This document shows, piece by piece, positions 8,516 to 18,404 of a DNA stretch of 64,000 nt. The notes below the pieces were generated by a model. The model made no database searches. It was given only the letters and a program-made list of their open reading frames with translations, and was not told the origin of the DNA. The DNA is taken from the NCBI GenBank assembly GCA_028865235.1, contig CP114561.1:3554001-3618000 (forward strand), in the 5' to 3' direction. The translations under genes were made by a program, and so were the position numbers. Origin of the DNA: Candidatus Manganitrophus sp. GTDB taxonomy: Bacteria; Nitrospirota; Nitrospiria; SBBL01; Manganitrophaceae. Within the stretch, counting starts at the first letter, position 1, and every line of letters begins with the position of its first letter.

Positions 8516-10362
8516 TTAGGCGAGGATCGCCATCCCCGCGGGGGGGAGATCGATCCGGACCGTCGCCCGGTCCTGATCATAGAGGACCGGAACCCGTTTG
8601 TTCCGGGAGGGTGGCGAAGCTCCGTCTCGCCCCAATCGCCCCGGTAGAGAAAGGTCATCATCGAGCCGGGGGTGCAAGGAGGCGTCGACCGTCACGTCGG
8701 CTCCGCGGGGTGCGGTTCCATGGGGTTGAGCGCGACCAATACCTCCTGATCGAAGAGAAGGCGCGACCAGGCGGCCAGCTCCCCGGCGCCGGGGATCGAG
8801 AAGGGCTGTCCCAGAAAGGAGGTCTCGCGAAGGTACTGGCGGCCGCGCCGCAGCGCGAGGCCGGCGGGGCCGTTCTGGTTTCGGATCCGCGCGATTGCCC
8901 TGATCCGAAGGAAGGTCGGGTGGTTGGGATCGAAGAAATGGCAGCCGGCGGTTCCGAATGCGCCGAAGCTCCCGCCGAACATCGCCTCGCGGATGTAGCG
9001 GTCTTCGAAACCGGAGTCGATCGCCGGATCGTGGCGATCCTCCGTCCCGTCGAAGGCCTGCTCGGTGCCGTAGTAGAGGCAGGGGATGCCGAGGGTGGTC
9101 AGCTGGACCCCGACCGCATGGGCGACCTGTTCGGCCTTGTTGGGGATCGGATTGCGCGCCGCAAAGCGGTGCTTTCCATCGCGTCCGACCATGTCGTGAT
9201 CGTCGAGGATCGAGATATGGTAGCGCCCGGTCTCCCGATGGCTTCCGAGGATGTCGTGGCCGCTGAACTGATTGAAGAACCGGGCCGGCTCGGTCAGCCC
9301 TTTGACCAGGGCGGTGAGATTCCGGGCCGGCTCGCCGATATCGAGGGCGGCATCCAGGTTGCGGCCGAAGATGTCTAGATAATCGCGCGCGAGCGCGGCG
9401 CCGCCGGTGACCTCGCCGACCAGGAAGAAGTTTTCTTTCCCGATCGACTCGGCATATTCGCGGATCGCCCCGCAGAAGTTCCGGGAGCCTTCAAAGCTGA
9501 CATGTTTCACCGTGTCGATCCGGAATCCGTCGCAGTCGCTCAGCGCGATCCAGTATTGATAAACGCGGGCGACCGCCGAGAGGGCTTCGTTCCGGTTCAG
9601 GTTGATATCTTTGAGATCGAAGAAGTCGCCCCGGCGGAATTCATTTTCGGGATGGAGCGGATCTTCCCACGGTTCCGGATCCCACCGTCCGATCCGTCCG
9701 GCGCGGGTGTACCAATCGGCGTTTTGAAACTCCTTCGGCCAGACCCCGTCGTCGAGCGAGAGGATGTCGGGAATGCTGGCGCCGGTTCCGGATCGCCAGC
9801 CGTGCATCGGATACGGCGGCGCATAGCGATAGGAGAGATCGCTCTTCGGCTCTCCGCCGTCATTGTAAAACCAATTGTTGCCCGAGTGGTTGTAGATGAT
9901 GTCGAGGAGAATGTACATCTCGCGGTCGTGGGCGGCGTCGACCAGATCCCTCAACTCCTGAAGGGTCCCGAACCGGGGATCGACGTCGAGAAAGTTCTGG
10001 ATCCCGTAGCCGTGATAGGTCTCCAGATCGGGCCGCTGGCGCCAGATCGGGCCGATCCAGAGGGTGGTGACGCCGAGCTCTTTCAAGTAATCGAGCTTGC
10101 TTGCGATCCCCTTGAGGGTGCCTCCCTGGAATCGCCTTCCCGATTCCTGCCAGAGTCGCCGATCGGCGGCGGCATGTTGATCGGGACGTTTCCAATCAAA
10201 TAAGGGGCGCTCTTCTTCATGCCCGTCGCTGAACCGATCGGGAAGAAAAAAATAAAGGGTCTGGTCGCGCCAGGTGGCGGGACTCGGCTGAACGCGGCCG
10301 CGGGGCCGAAGGTCGGCGGCCGAGAGGGTCGTGGGGGCGGATGGTTCGACGATGGTCGGCAT
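8516..10362 (-). CDS. GH13 alpha-amylase family glycosidase (frameshift near 3' end)
   Basis: Alpha-glucan hydrolase of the (beta/alpha)8 GH13 clan. Conserved regions: I DIIYNHSG, II DGFRIDTVKH (nucleophile Asp), III FFLVGEV (acid/base Glu), IV ISILDDHD, plus region V-like YHGYGIQNFL. Start ATG 10362 follows AGGAGG. The frame breaks after VALNPMEP (about 8705-8725). One base restores RGADVTVDASLHPRLDDD and a beta-sandwich C-terminus ending PPAGMAILA at 8516; unshifted it stops at 8692. No signal peptide is seen, so it is probably cytoplasmic. Region IV has DDHD where most members have NHD. It stands alone, without other glycogen genes. Confidence 0.87.
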
Positions 10363-10494
10363 GGTCGGTCCTCCTGGGATTGAGGTGAGGGGCTTTCCTC
10401 AGGATAGCCAAATGAGAGGAGAGAATTCAACTGTCGGTTTCGGAAGGGGCTTATGTTAAAATGAACCGACAGATCTTTGAGGGAGAAGAAGCCG

Positions 10495-11323
10495 ATGTCA
10501 CAATGGCCTAAAGAAGGGAGCGGCCACCCGAAAACCGCTTGTGTTATACCATGCCGGATGTGCGGACGGTTTTTCCGCCGCCTGGGTGGTGCATCAACTC
10601 GGAATCGATGCCGAGTTTCGTCCGGTCGACTATGAGCATGGCCCGCCGGACGCCACAGGGCGCGACGTGATGATCTTCGATTTCGCCTACCCGCGCGAAG
10701 CGCTTCTGGCGATGAAGGAAAGGGCCGCTTCGCTCGTCGTCCTCGATCACCATAAAACCCACGCGGAAGTTCTCTCCGATCTGCCGTTCTGCCGGTTCGA
10801 TATGGAGAAATCGGGGGGACAGATGGCGTGGGAATATTTTAAGAAGGAGGAGCCCCTCCCCTGGCTGGTCGCCTATACGGAAGATCGCGATCTCTGGCGC
10901 TGGGCCCTCCCCCATTCCCGCGAAGTAAACGCGGCGCTTCGGTCTTACCCGAGAAAGCTCGACGTTTGGGACGCGCTCGCAAAACGGGATGTGCTCGAAT
11001 TGGTGGCGGAGGGAAAGGCGATCGCCCGCTACGAGGACCAGCTGGTCCGGGCGCTCGTCCGGCTGGCGCGGGAAATCGAATTCGACGGCCACAAGGTCCT
11101 CGCGGTCAATACCTCCGCCCTTCTTTCGGAAGTGGCGGGGAAGCTGGCGGAGGGCCGCCCCTTCGGGATCGCCTGGTTTACCCGCGCCGACGGCAAACGA
11201 TCGGTCGCCCTTCGCTCCCGCGAGGGGGGAATCGACGTTTCGGAGATCGCCAAGCGCCACGGCGGCGGGGGTCATCGGAACGCGTCCGGCTTTATCGCCG
11301 AAGCGAAGGGGTTTGATTATTGA
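10495..11323 (+). CDS. DHH-family phosphoesterase (apparent frameshift near start)
   Basis: Predicted phosphohydrolase of the DHH superfamily. The DHH signature is VLDHHKTH, the N-terminal metal motif is HAGCADGFSAAW, and the DHHA1-type nucleotide-binding end reads RHGGGGHRNASGF. The best translational start is ATG 10495, after GAGGGAGAAGAAG, but that frame must shift at the AAAA near 10531-10534 to join the conserved frame; otherwise the gene begins at GTG 10541, leaving little before HAGCADG. It converges on the yfcE-like gene with a 7-bp overlap. Substrate (oligoribonucleotide or other) is not known. Confidence 0.85.
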
Positions 11324-11841
11324 TCGTCGAACGCAAACGATCGTGAGATCGGCCGTCCTCCTTCCAGAAAAATCAGCTTCAACCGAACCGCTCCCTTACC
11401 CCACGCCATCAAACCGATCGATCGCTTCAGCGAGAACCGCTTTGGTCCGGCGCCGCCCGGATTGAAGTAGATCATCCCGTCCTTCTGCTCGATGATTCCC
11501 TTGTGGCTGTGGCCGGAGATCACCAGATCGGGATCGGTCCCTTTCAGCCGTTCTTTCATTTCACCTGCCGGCTTCCAATAATCTTTGACATTGTGAATCA
11601 GAAGGATTTCTCTTCTGTCGAGCTCGATCCGATCCAGATCGGGGAGGCGTTCGAGCGGTGTGCCGAGATCATTGTTTCCCCGAATCGCCGTCACCGGCGC
11701 GATCTTCTCCAGGGCGGAGAGGACCTCCTCGCTTCCGATGTCGCCGGCGTGAAGAATCCGGTCGACCTTTTCGAAATGCTTCAGCACCGTTGGATCAAGC
11801 CGGCCATGTGTGTCGGAAAGAATGCCGAATCGGGTCATCAC
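11317..11841 (-). CDS. YfcE/MJ0936-type metallophosphodiesterase
   Basis: Calcineurin-like phosphoesterase of 174 residues. Metal-binding motifs in order: GILSDTHGRLD, LHAGDIGS, IRGNNDLG, LLIHNVK and ISGHSHKG, followed by YFNPGGAGPKRF. This fits the small single-domain YfcE family, which hydrolyses phosphodiesters in the cytosol. Start ATG 11841 (MMTRFGILSDTHG). It could be co-transcribed from the DUF4864-like genes, whose restored stop lies 7 bp upstream. Confidence 0.92.
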   Translation of the reverse strand: MMTRFGILSDTHGRLDPTVLKHFEKVDRILHAGDIGSEEVLSALEKIAPVTAIRGNNDLGTPLERLPDLDRIELDRREILLIHNVKDYWKPAGEMKERLKGTDPDLVISGHSHKGIIEQKDGMIYFNPGGAGPKRFSLKRSIGLMAWGKGAVRLKLIFLEGGRPISRSFAFDDQ

Positions 11842-11847
11842 CTTCCC

Positions 11848-12305
11848 CTATAAAGCTCGGAAGGGATCGAGCGGTTTCAGCCCGTCGATTTTCCAACTTC
11901 CCTCCTCGAAAACCATCCGGTATTCGACCGTCGCGAGCCGGGCGTTTGTCCCGGCGACATCGACCTCCATCACGGCGCGGTTGTCGCCCGGGTGGAAATG
12001 AAGCCTTCGGAAGAGGACCTGCGCCGGCCGGGCGACCTCCTTAAAGCGGGCGCGAATCGTCGCCTCAAAGAGGTCCCGCGGGAATTCTTTTCGGAAGGCC
12101 TTGGAGACAAAGGTATAGGCGCCGCTGTAGTCGTCCCGCTTAAAGGCGTCGAGTTGTTGCCGTACGACCGACGCGATCTGCGCCAGCGTTTCCTTCCGGT
12201 CGGCCGGGGGAGCGGCCGGTTCGGTGAGAGCAGCCGCGCCGCTCGATCGGTGAAGGGGGGGCCGCCGGCGGTACAGCCGAGGAGGAGAAAGAGGAGCATC
12301 ATCAT
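11848..12305 (-). CDS. DUF4864-like lipoprotein (frameshift after signal peptide)
   Basis: Small exported protein paralogous to its upstream neighbour. The start MMMLLFLLLGCTAGG gives a lipoprotein signal with Cys about residue 11. The frame then breaks in a run of seven G/C (plus 12255-12261). In the restored frame it reads ETLAQIASVVRQQLDAFKRD, DYSGAYTFVSKAFRKEF, VDVAGTNARLATVEYRMVFE and ends DGLKPLDPFRAL at 11848. Those motifs line up with EIASVIRQQLDAFTFNDYEE in the next gene. Function unknown; NTF2-like fold is the usual prediction for DUF4864. The exact start (12305, 12302 or a GTG at about 12332) is unclear. Confidence 0.68.
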
Positions 12306-12325
12306 CCCGGGAAGGATCAGGGTTC

Positions 12326-12766
12326 TTATCCCCACCCGATCGGCCCCCTTGCCCGAAGGGTGATGAGGGTGATGCCGTCCACCTGCCATCCTTCCTCTTC
12401 CCGGATCATTTGATATTCCGCCGTGACTTTTTTATGATTGAACCCGGTGATCTCGACCCGGGTGGTTGCCTGGGCGGGATCGGGGGAAAAGTGGATCCCT
12501 CCGAACGATACGATGAGCGGCTTGGTGATCTCCGGATACTCGGCGTGGACCATTTCCGCATACTGGTCCGGCGAGAAGCGCTCTTTTATTTTTTTAGAGG
12601 TGAGGCGGTAGGCTTCTTCATAGTCGTTGAATGTGAATGCGTCGAGCTGCTGCCGGATGACCGACGCGATCTCTTGTTCTTCGGGAGAGGGATCGGGGGC
12701 TTGAATGAGACGTGTCGAGGGACGCAAGGTGAGGAGGGTAAACCAGAGGATCAGGCTGGGGATCAT
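12326..12766 (-). CDS. DUF4864 domain protein, exported
   Basis: Protein of 146 residues with an N-terminal hydrophobic signal (MIPSLILWFTLLTL) and a DUF4864 body (SVIRQQLDAFTFNDYEEAYR, FSPDQYAEMVHAEYPEITKP, YQMIREEEGWQVDGI). ATG 12766 is preferred because CGGAGG lies 5 bases upstream; the frame continues to 12853 without a good signal. It directly precedes a second, related gene, so the pair is a tandem duplication. Function unknown; periplasmic location inferred from the signal peptide. Confidence 0.8.
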   Translation of the reverse strand: MIPSLILWFTLLTLRPSTRLIQAPDPSPEEQEIASVIRQQLDAFTFNDYEEAYRLTSKKIKERFSPDQYAEMVHAEYPEITKPLIVSFGGIHFSPDPAQATTRVEITGFNHKKVTAEYQMIREEEGWQVDGITLITLRARGPIGWG

Positions 12767-12878
12767 GGCGGCCTCCGAGTAGGGGTTTCTGCCGGATCGG
12801 ATGATAACATGAGAAGTGAAGGAGAATCTAGATGTTAAAATCCAAAGGGTCACCGCGCAGCCTCTTCGATTTCAGTTT

Positions 12879-13850
12879 CTACCAGGCGTAGGCTTCCGGC
12901 GCCTCACCCCGCGGGCCGGGCCAGATTTTATCCAACTGCCGAAGGAGCTGTTCGTCGAGGGTGATCTCCAGCGCGCGGAGGCTGTCGGTCAGCTGCGCCA
13001 GGGTCCGGGGGCCGATGATCGGGGCGGTGACGACCGGATTGGAGAGGACCCAGGCGAGGGCGACCGTCGACGGCGATTCGCCGATCCGTTTGCAGAGATC
13101 TTCATACTGCGTCAACTGGGCGCGATGTTTTTCGACCTCGGACTGGAACTCCTCCGTGCTCCGCCGCCCTTCGGTCGGCTTTGCGAGGGCCCCGGCCAGG
13201 AGACCGCCGGCGAGGGGGCTGTAAGGAATCAGTCCAAGGCCGTAGGCGCGGCAGACGGGGATGACTTCCAACTCGATCGTTCTTGTTTGCAGACTGTAGA
13301 TGCTCTGCTCGCTGACGAGTCCCATGAAGTGGCGCCGCGCAGCGAGCTGATTTGCGGTGGCGATCTGCCAGGCGGGGAAGTTGCTGCTTCCGACGTAGAT
13401 CACTTTTCCCTGCTGTACCAAGATCTCCATCGCCTGCCAGATCTCTTCCCAAGGGGTTTCCGGGTCGATGTGATGCATCTGGTAGAGATCGATGTGGTCG
13501 GTCTGCAGCCGCCGCAGGCTCTCCTCGCAGGCCCGCCGGATGTGATAGGCGGAGAGACGCCGCTCGTTCTCCAGCTCCCCCATCCGGCCATAGACCTTCG
13601 TCGCCAGGACGATCTGGTCGCGGCGACCTCCCCCTTGCGCCAGCCACCGGCCGATGATCTGCTCCGTCCACCCTTCGCCGCGCTTCCAGCCATAGACGTT
13701 GGCGGTATCAAAAAAATTGATCCCCAGCTCCAACGCCTTGTCCATGATGGCGAAGCTTTCCTTCTCGCTCGTCTCCGGTCCGAAGTTCATCGTGCCGAGG
13801 CAAAGACGGCTGACCTTCAGTCCGGTTCGTCCCAATCCAACATAGTCCAT
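12879..13850 (-). CDS. Aldo/keto reductase
   Basis: NADPH-dependent oxidoreductase with the AKR (beta/alpha)8 barrel. Motifs: LGRTGLKVSRLCLGTMNFG at the N-terminus, catalytic Asp and Tyr in FFDTANVYGWKRGEG, LATKVYG (Lys), IDLYQMHHID (His), VGSSNFPAW, and the C-terminal cofactor segment APIIGPRTLAQL. ATG 13850 follows AAGGAGAT. Length 323 is normal. Substrate unknown; the sequence type resembles YghZ/Tas-like reductases. Intact in one frame. Confidence 0.92.
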   Translation of the reverse strand: MDYVGLGRTGLKVSRLCLGTMNFGPETSEKESFAIMDKALELGINFFDTANVYGWKRGEGWTEQIIGRWLAQGGGRRDQIVLATKVYGRMGELENERRLSAYHIRRACEESLRRLQTDHIDLYQMHHIDPETPWEEIWQAMEILVQQGKVIYVGSSNFPAWQIATANQLAARRHFMGLVSEQSIYSLQTRTIELEVIPVCRAYGLGLIPYSPLAGGLLAGALAKPTEGRRSTEEFQSEVEKHRAQLTQYEDLCKRIGESPSTVALAWVLSNPVVTAPIIGPRTLAQLTDSLRALEITLDEQLLRQLDKIWPGPRGEAPEAYAW

Positions 13851-14038
13851 TCGCGCATCTCCTTGTGTATTCGTTGCAGAGGCTGGGTCGCTACGTTTTC
13901 GATGACTTGTCCCTTGCAAATTAACCGATTTCCCCTCAGAGTGCAAGCGCTGTTATAAGAAGAATCCGATTCATAAAGAGGGTCGGACAGCGCGCGCGAA
14001 AAAAATGGAAAAAAGTTGAAAAAGTTTATTCAAGGGTA

Positions 14039-14068
14039 TTGAAACCGATAAACCGCCTTGTATATAAT
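14039..14068 (+). promoter_or_regulatory. Sigma-70-type promoter for kai operon
   Basis: TTGAAA (14039-14044) and TATAAT (14063-14068) with an 18-base spacer stand in an AT-rich stretch ahead of the kaiC-like gene. Transcription would begin near 14075, leaving a leader of about 165-210 bases. The rest of 13851-14239 shows no gene. Confidence 0.6.
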
Positions 14069-14239
14069 TTTTATATTGATCCTGAACGTTGATACGAAGC
14101 ATATCTGAAAAGAGAATCCTCCTGCTCATGAAAATCATGCCGTAACACTGGGAACGATGGATCGTTCATTGATCGTATCGCGGGTTTTTTATTGCCTTTG
14201 CGCGATGTTTCCGCGCTTACAATCAGGATAAAGCATCGG

Positions 14240-16021
14240 ATGGATCCCGAATCAGCCATTCGGGAAAGGAGGAGAATCGTCCGTTTGAAGGTAAAAGCGA
14301 GCCCTTCGCAAAATCTATTTAAGAAGTCCCCCACGGGAATCAAAGGCCTGGATGAAATTACCGCCGGTGGATTCCCCAGGGGACGTCTCACCTTGATTTG
14401 CGGCGGTCCGGGATGCGGTAAATCGCTGATGGCGACGCAATTTTTGGTCAAGGGAGCGGTCCATTACAATGAACCGGGCGTCTACGTCTCTTTCGAGGAG
14501 CGTCCCGAGGAAATAATTCAGAATGTTGCTTCGATCGGATTTGATCTGGCCGGTCTGATCGCGAAAAAGAAAATCGTCCTCGACTATGTTCACGTCGAAC
14601 GGAGCGAAATCGAAGAGGTCGGGGAGTATGACCTCGGTGGGCTCTTTGTCCGGTTAGAAGAGGCGATCCAAGCGGTCGGGGCCAAGCGGGTGGTCATCGA
14701 CACCATGGAAACCCTTTTTGCCGGACTGAACAACGCCGCGGTCCTTCGATCGGAAATCCGGCGGCTCTTCCGGTGGTTAAAAGACAAAGGGGTGACCGCC
14801 GTTGTGACCGCGGAGCAGAACGGGGCCGCATTTACGCGGCAGGGATTGGAGGAGTATGTTTCCGATTGCGTGATCCTCCTCGATCATCGGGTCAAAGACG
14901 AGCTCTCGACGCGAAGGCTGCGGGTGGTGAAGTACCGCGGCTCGGAGCACGGAACGAATGAATACCCCTTCCTCATCGAAGAGAAGGGGATCTCCGTCCT
15001 TCCGATTACCTCTTCCCTCTTAGACCATCCTGCTCCGATGGATCGGATTTCAACCGGCATTGCCGGGCTGGATGAAATGCTGGACGGCGAGGGCTATTTC
15101 CGGGGAAGCACCGTCCTGATCTCGGGGACGGCCGGCACCGGAAAGACGAGTATGGCGGCCCATTTCGCCAGCGCCGTCTGCCGCCGGGGAGAGCGGTGTA
15201 TTTACTTCACCTTTGAGGAATCGGTCGCTCAGATTCTCCGCAATATGCGATCGATCGGGTTGAATCTCGGCGTCTGGGTAAAAAAAGGAGATCTAAAGTT
15301 CAATGCGGTCCGACCGACCCTCTCCGGCTTGGAGCGACACCTCGTCAGCGTCCATAAAATGATTCAGGATTTCGCGCCGACCGCCGTCGTCATCGACCCG
15401 ATCACCAACCTGACCACGGTTGGGCAGACGATGGAAGTCCAACTGATGTTGACCCGGCTGATCGGCTTTTTAAAGACGAAGGGGATCACGACCCTCTTCA
15501 CCAGTTTGATCGGCGGGGGGCATGTTGTCGCGCAATCGGAGGTCGGCATCTCTTCCTTGATCGATACCTGGATTTTGCTTCGCGATATGGAGAGCGGCGG
15601 GGAGCGGAACCGGGTGGTCGAGGTCTTGAAATCGCGCGGGATGGCCCACTCGAATCAGATCCGGGAGTTCTATTTCAGCAATCGGGGGATCAAACTTCTC
15701 GACGTCTATCTTGGACCGACAGGGGTGCTGACCGGCTCGGCACGGATCGCGCAGGAGTCGCGTGAGCGGTCGGCCCTTCTGGCGCAGCGCCAGGAAGTCG
15801 AGCGGAAGCGGCGCGATGCTCTTCGGAAACGGAGAGGGCTTGAAACGCAGATCTCGGCCCTTCAGGCCGAACTGGACGCGGAGGAGCAGGAGTTGCGCCG
15901 GCTGTCGGAAGAGGAGCATCAGCGGTTCCAGCAAGTTCTGGCGGATCGGGCGGCTCTTGCCCGGAGCCGCAAGGCCGATCCTTCCTCGAACGGGATCAAG
16001 GCGGAAAAATCGAGACGGTGA
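14240..16021 (+). CDS. kaiC: KaiC-like double-domain ATPase
   Basis: Two RecA-like domains in tandem as in the circadian clock protein KaiC. First Walker A GGPGCGKS (about residues 55-62) with SFEERPEE; second Walker A GTAGTGKT (about 296-303) with TFEES. In the second domain the site matching the KaiC phosphosites Ser431-Thr432 reads GISSLIDTWILL, that is Ser-Ser. The C-terminal ~90 residues form a charged predicted coiled coil (RERSALLAQRQEVERKRRD) in place of the KaiA-binding tail. Start is ATG 14240 or, with a much better ribosome site (AAAGGAGGAG at 14265-14274), TTG 14285. Two KaiB genes and a sensor kinase follow; no kaiA is present. Likely role: ATP-driven timing or signalling. Confidence 0.9.
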   Translation: MDPESAIRERRRIVRLKVKASPSQNLFKKSPTGIKGLDEITAGGFPRGRLTLICGGPGCGKSLMATQFLVKGAVHYNEPGVYVSFEERPEEIIQNVASIGFDLAGLIAKKKIVLDYVHVERSEIEEVGEYDLGGLFVRLEEAIQAVGAKRVVIDTMETLFAGLNNAAVLRSEIRRLFRWLKDKGVTAVVTAEQNGAAFTRQGLEEYVSDCVILLDHRVKDELSTRRLRVVKYRGSEHGTNEYPFLIEEKGISVLPITSSLLDHPAPMDRISTGIAGLDEMLDGEGYFRGSTVLISGTAGTGKTSMAAHFASAVCRRGERCIYFTFEESVAQILRNMRSIGLNLGVWVKKGDLKFNAVRPTLSGLERHLVSVHKMIQDFAPTAVVIDPITNLTTVGQTMEVQLMLTRLIGFLKTKGITTLFTSLIGGGHVVAQSEVGISSLIDTWILLRDMESGGERNRVVEVLKSRGMAHSNQIREFYFSNRGIKLLDVYLGPTGVLTGSARIAQESRERSALLAQRQEVERKRRDALRKRRGLETQISALQAELDAEEQELRRLSEEEHQRFQQVLADRAALARSRKADPSSNGIKAEKSRR

Positions 16022-16027
16022 GACGCG

Positions 16028-16363
16028 ATGGCACGGAGAAAAACAGGGGATAAAAAAAACGAATCGATGGAGCCCCTCTGGGAATTGCGTCTTTATGTCG
16101 CCGGTCTGACCGCCAAATCGATGACCGCCTTGGCCAATTTAAAAAAGATCTGTGAAGCCCATTTGGATGGAAGGTATCGGATTGAAGTCATCGATTTATT
16201 GAAGCAACCGCAACTCGCGCGAGGAGACCAGATCTTAGCGACGCCGACGCTGGTTCGAAAGCTCCCCCCGCCTGTTAAAAAAATCATCGGCGATTTGTCG
16301 AACGCGGAGCGGGTCCTCGTCGGGCTCGACCTCCGCCCTATTCATGAGAGAACGTTAGAGTGA
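16028..16363 (+). CDS. kaiB: KaiB-like protein 1
   Basis: Thioredoxin-like KaiB protein of 111 residues. Family features: [40 protein letters not shown], and [20 protein letters not shown]. KaiB changes fold and binds the KaiC ring. A 15-20 residue basic/polar head ([16 protein letters not shown]) precedes the domain. The gene begins 6 bp after kaiC and its stop overlaps the next gene's GTG. Confidence 0.92.
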   Translation: MARRKTGDKKNESMEPLWELRLYVAGLTAKSMTALANLKKICEAHLDGRYRIEVIDLLKQPQLARGDQILATPTLVRKLPPPVKKIIGDLSNAERVLVGLDLRPIHERTLE

Positions 16364-16689
16364 AGAGAGTCAGTAAAAAAACGAATGCCGCTGCTTCTAT
16401 GATGGAAAATTTTTCCGTTGAAAAATATCAACTCCGGCTCTTCGTGACGGGGACCACGCCTCAGTCGACGCGGGCCATCATGAACATCAGGGAGATATGC
16501 GAAACACATCTGAAAGGGAGATACAATCTGGAAATCTACGATCTCTACCAGCAGCCCTCTTTGGCGAAAAAGGAAGGGATCATCGCGGTCCCGACACTGA
16601 TCAAACGGTCCCCCCTTCCGCCCAGGAGACTCGTCGGCGATCTCTCCAGCCAAGGGCGGGTTCTCTTGGGGCTGGGAATAACGGCTTAG
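16360..16689 (+). CDS. kaiB: KaiB-like protein 2
   Basis: Second KaiB paralogue, 109 residues: [63 protein letters not shown] 16360 overlaps the stop of the first kaiB by 4 bp, indicating coupled translation. It is closer to canonical KaiB in its N-terminal strand than its neighbour. Two distinct KaiB proteins beside one KaiC suggests they bind in different states or to different domains; that is inference. Confidence 0.92.
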   Translation: MKRVSKKTNAAASMMENFSVEKYQLRLFVTGTTPQSTRAIMNIREICETHLKGRYNLEIYDLYQQPSLAKKEGIIAVPTLIKRSPLPPRRLVGDLSSQGRVLLGLGITA

Positions 16690-16703
16690 CGCCGATCGGC
16701 GGC

Positions 16704-18359
16704 ATGCGGCGGGAGGCGACCAAGAAAGAGCTGGCTGAAGAGGTGGCGGAGCTTCGCGCGCGGCTTGAAGAGGCGGAAGAGACCCTCCGCGCGATCCGCA
16801 AAGGAGAGGTCGATGCCCTGATTGTCGAGGGGGCGGAGGGGCCCCAAATCTTTACATTGAAGGGAGCCGACCATACCTACCGGGTTCTGATCGAAGCGAT
16901 GGATGAGGCGGCTTCGGTTTTGGCGGACGACGGCACCCTCCTCTACGCAAATCGATGTTTTGCGAAGATGCTGAAGACCCCGCTGGAGAAACTGATCGGC
17001 CATTCGATTCTGCCGTTTATCGGGCCGAAGGACCAGGCGACCTTCGAAGCGCTCATCCGGGAGGGGAGGAAAGGAACCCGAAAGGGGGAGATCGCGTTAA
17101 AAACCGGGGAGGGGAATCTGCTGCCGGCATACGTCACGGTGAACACCATCGAGCTCGATCAGGTTTGCCGGATCGGTCTGGTCATCACCGATCTCACCGA
17201 GCAGAAACGGAACGAGGAGATCGTCGCCGCCGAGAAGTTGGCCCGGTCGATCCTGGAGCAGGCGGCGGAGGCGATTGTCGTCTGCGACGAAGGGGGCCGG
17301 ATCATCCGCGCCAGCCGGATGGCCCATCGCCTTTGCGATAAAAAATCCGATCTTCCAGCCGTTCGATGCGGTTTTTCCCCTCTATTTCGTTCCGAAAGGA
17401 TCGGCGGTGATTTCCGATGCGCCCGACGGCGATCAGGGCCGGCCCTTCTCAATCGCGTCGGTTCTGAAGGGGGAGGCGATCCAGGGGGTCGAGGCGCGCT
17501 TTGAAAAAGAAGACGGAGAGCGGTTCAATCTGCTGGTGAGCGCCGGCGTCCTCTTCGGAGCCGGAAGCCGGCGGATCGGCTGCGTCGTGACGCTGACGAA
17601 CATCAGCGAGCGCAAGCGGGCGGAGGAGGAGCTGAAGCGCAAGACGCTCGAAGCCCAGGAAGCGAGCCGGTTGAAATCGTATTTCGTCTCCAATGTCTCT
17701 CATGAGTTGAGAACCCCGCTGAACAGCATTATCGGTTATACCTATCTCCTGCTCGAGGGAACGTATGGTTCCCTCGATGAGGCGCAGCGCACGTCGCTCG
17801 AAGCGGTCTCCCGGAACGCGAAGGAGCTCTTAATTTTGGTCAATGACATCTTGAATCTCTCGCGGATCGAATCGGGAAAGCTCTCTCTGGAGGTCGATTC
17901 CGTTCGCCTTCGCCCCCTGATCGAGGAGGTTCTCACCGCGGTGAAGCCGCTTCTCACGGGGAAATCGCTCGCGCTGCAAGTGAAATTCGCCCCCCGCATC
18001 GGCCCTTTGCAGACCGACGGATTCAAGGTCAAGCAAATTCTGATCAACCTTCTCTCCAATGCGGTCAAGTTTACACGGAATGGAACGATTACCCTCCGGG
18101 TTGAAAACCGGCCCGAAAAAAGGGGATCGAAATGGTCATCGAGGATACGGGAATCGGGATTCCGCCGGAGCAGCTCTTGAAGATCTTCGACCCCTTCTAC
18201 CAGGCCGACGGCGATATGACCCGGGAGTATGGCGGGGTCGGCCTCGGCCTGACCATCGTCAAAGAGCTGGTCGCTCGTCTTCAGGGGGATATCCAGGTCG
18301 AGAGTCACTACGGTGAGGGATCGACCTTCACCGTTTTTCTCCCGTATCGGATTGGATAG
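16704..18359 (+). CDS. PAS-containing sensor histidine kinase of the kai operon (two frameshifts)
   Basis: N-terminal coiled coil (KKELAEEVAELRARLEEAEE) with the GEVDALIVEG motif often seen in KaiB-linked kinases, two PAS domains (about residues 60-170 and 185-310), then HisKA with the phospho-acceptor in VSHELRTPLNSIIGY and a HATPase_c domain (NLLSNAVKFT, EDTGIGIPPEQ, YGGVGLGLTIVKEL). Frame breaks occur in the A6 run at 17340-17345 and in the A/G run at 18115-18125; the family sequence continues unchanged across both. No membrane segment is seen, so it should be cytosolic. It is probably the output or input kinase of the Kai complex; no response regulator lies nearby. Confidence 0.87.
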
Positions 18360-18371
18360 CGGCATCGATTG

Positions 18372-18404
18372 ACGCCGAGCGTGGGCGTCTCTTCCTTTTC
18401 TTAA
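18372..18404 (+). terminator. Rho-independent terminator of kai operon
   Basis: Stem GACGCC / GGCGTC around a seven-base loop, followed by TCTTCCTTTTCTT, 12 bp after the kinase stop. Confidence 0.65.

Noticed and set aside
12816..13958. 380-codon plus-strand frame
   Set aside because: Antisense to the aldo/keto reductase; no family features.
17340..17345. Programmed frameshifting in the sensor kinase at A6
   Set aside because: The same kind of break occurs in about twenty unrelated genes and in different run types, so error is simpler.
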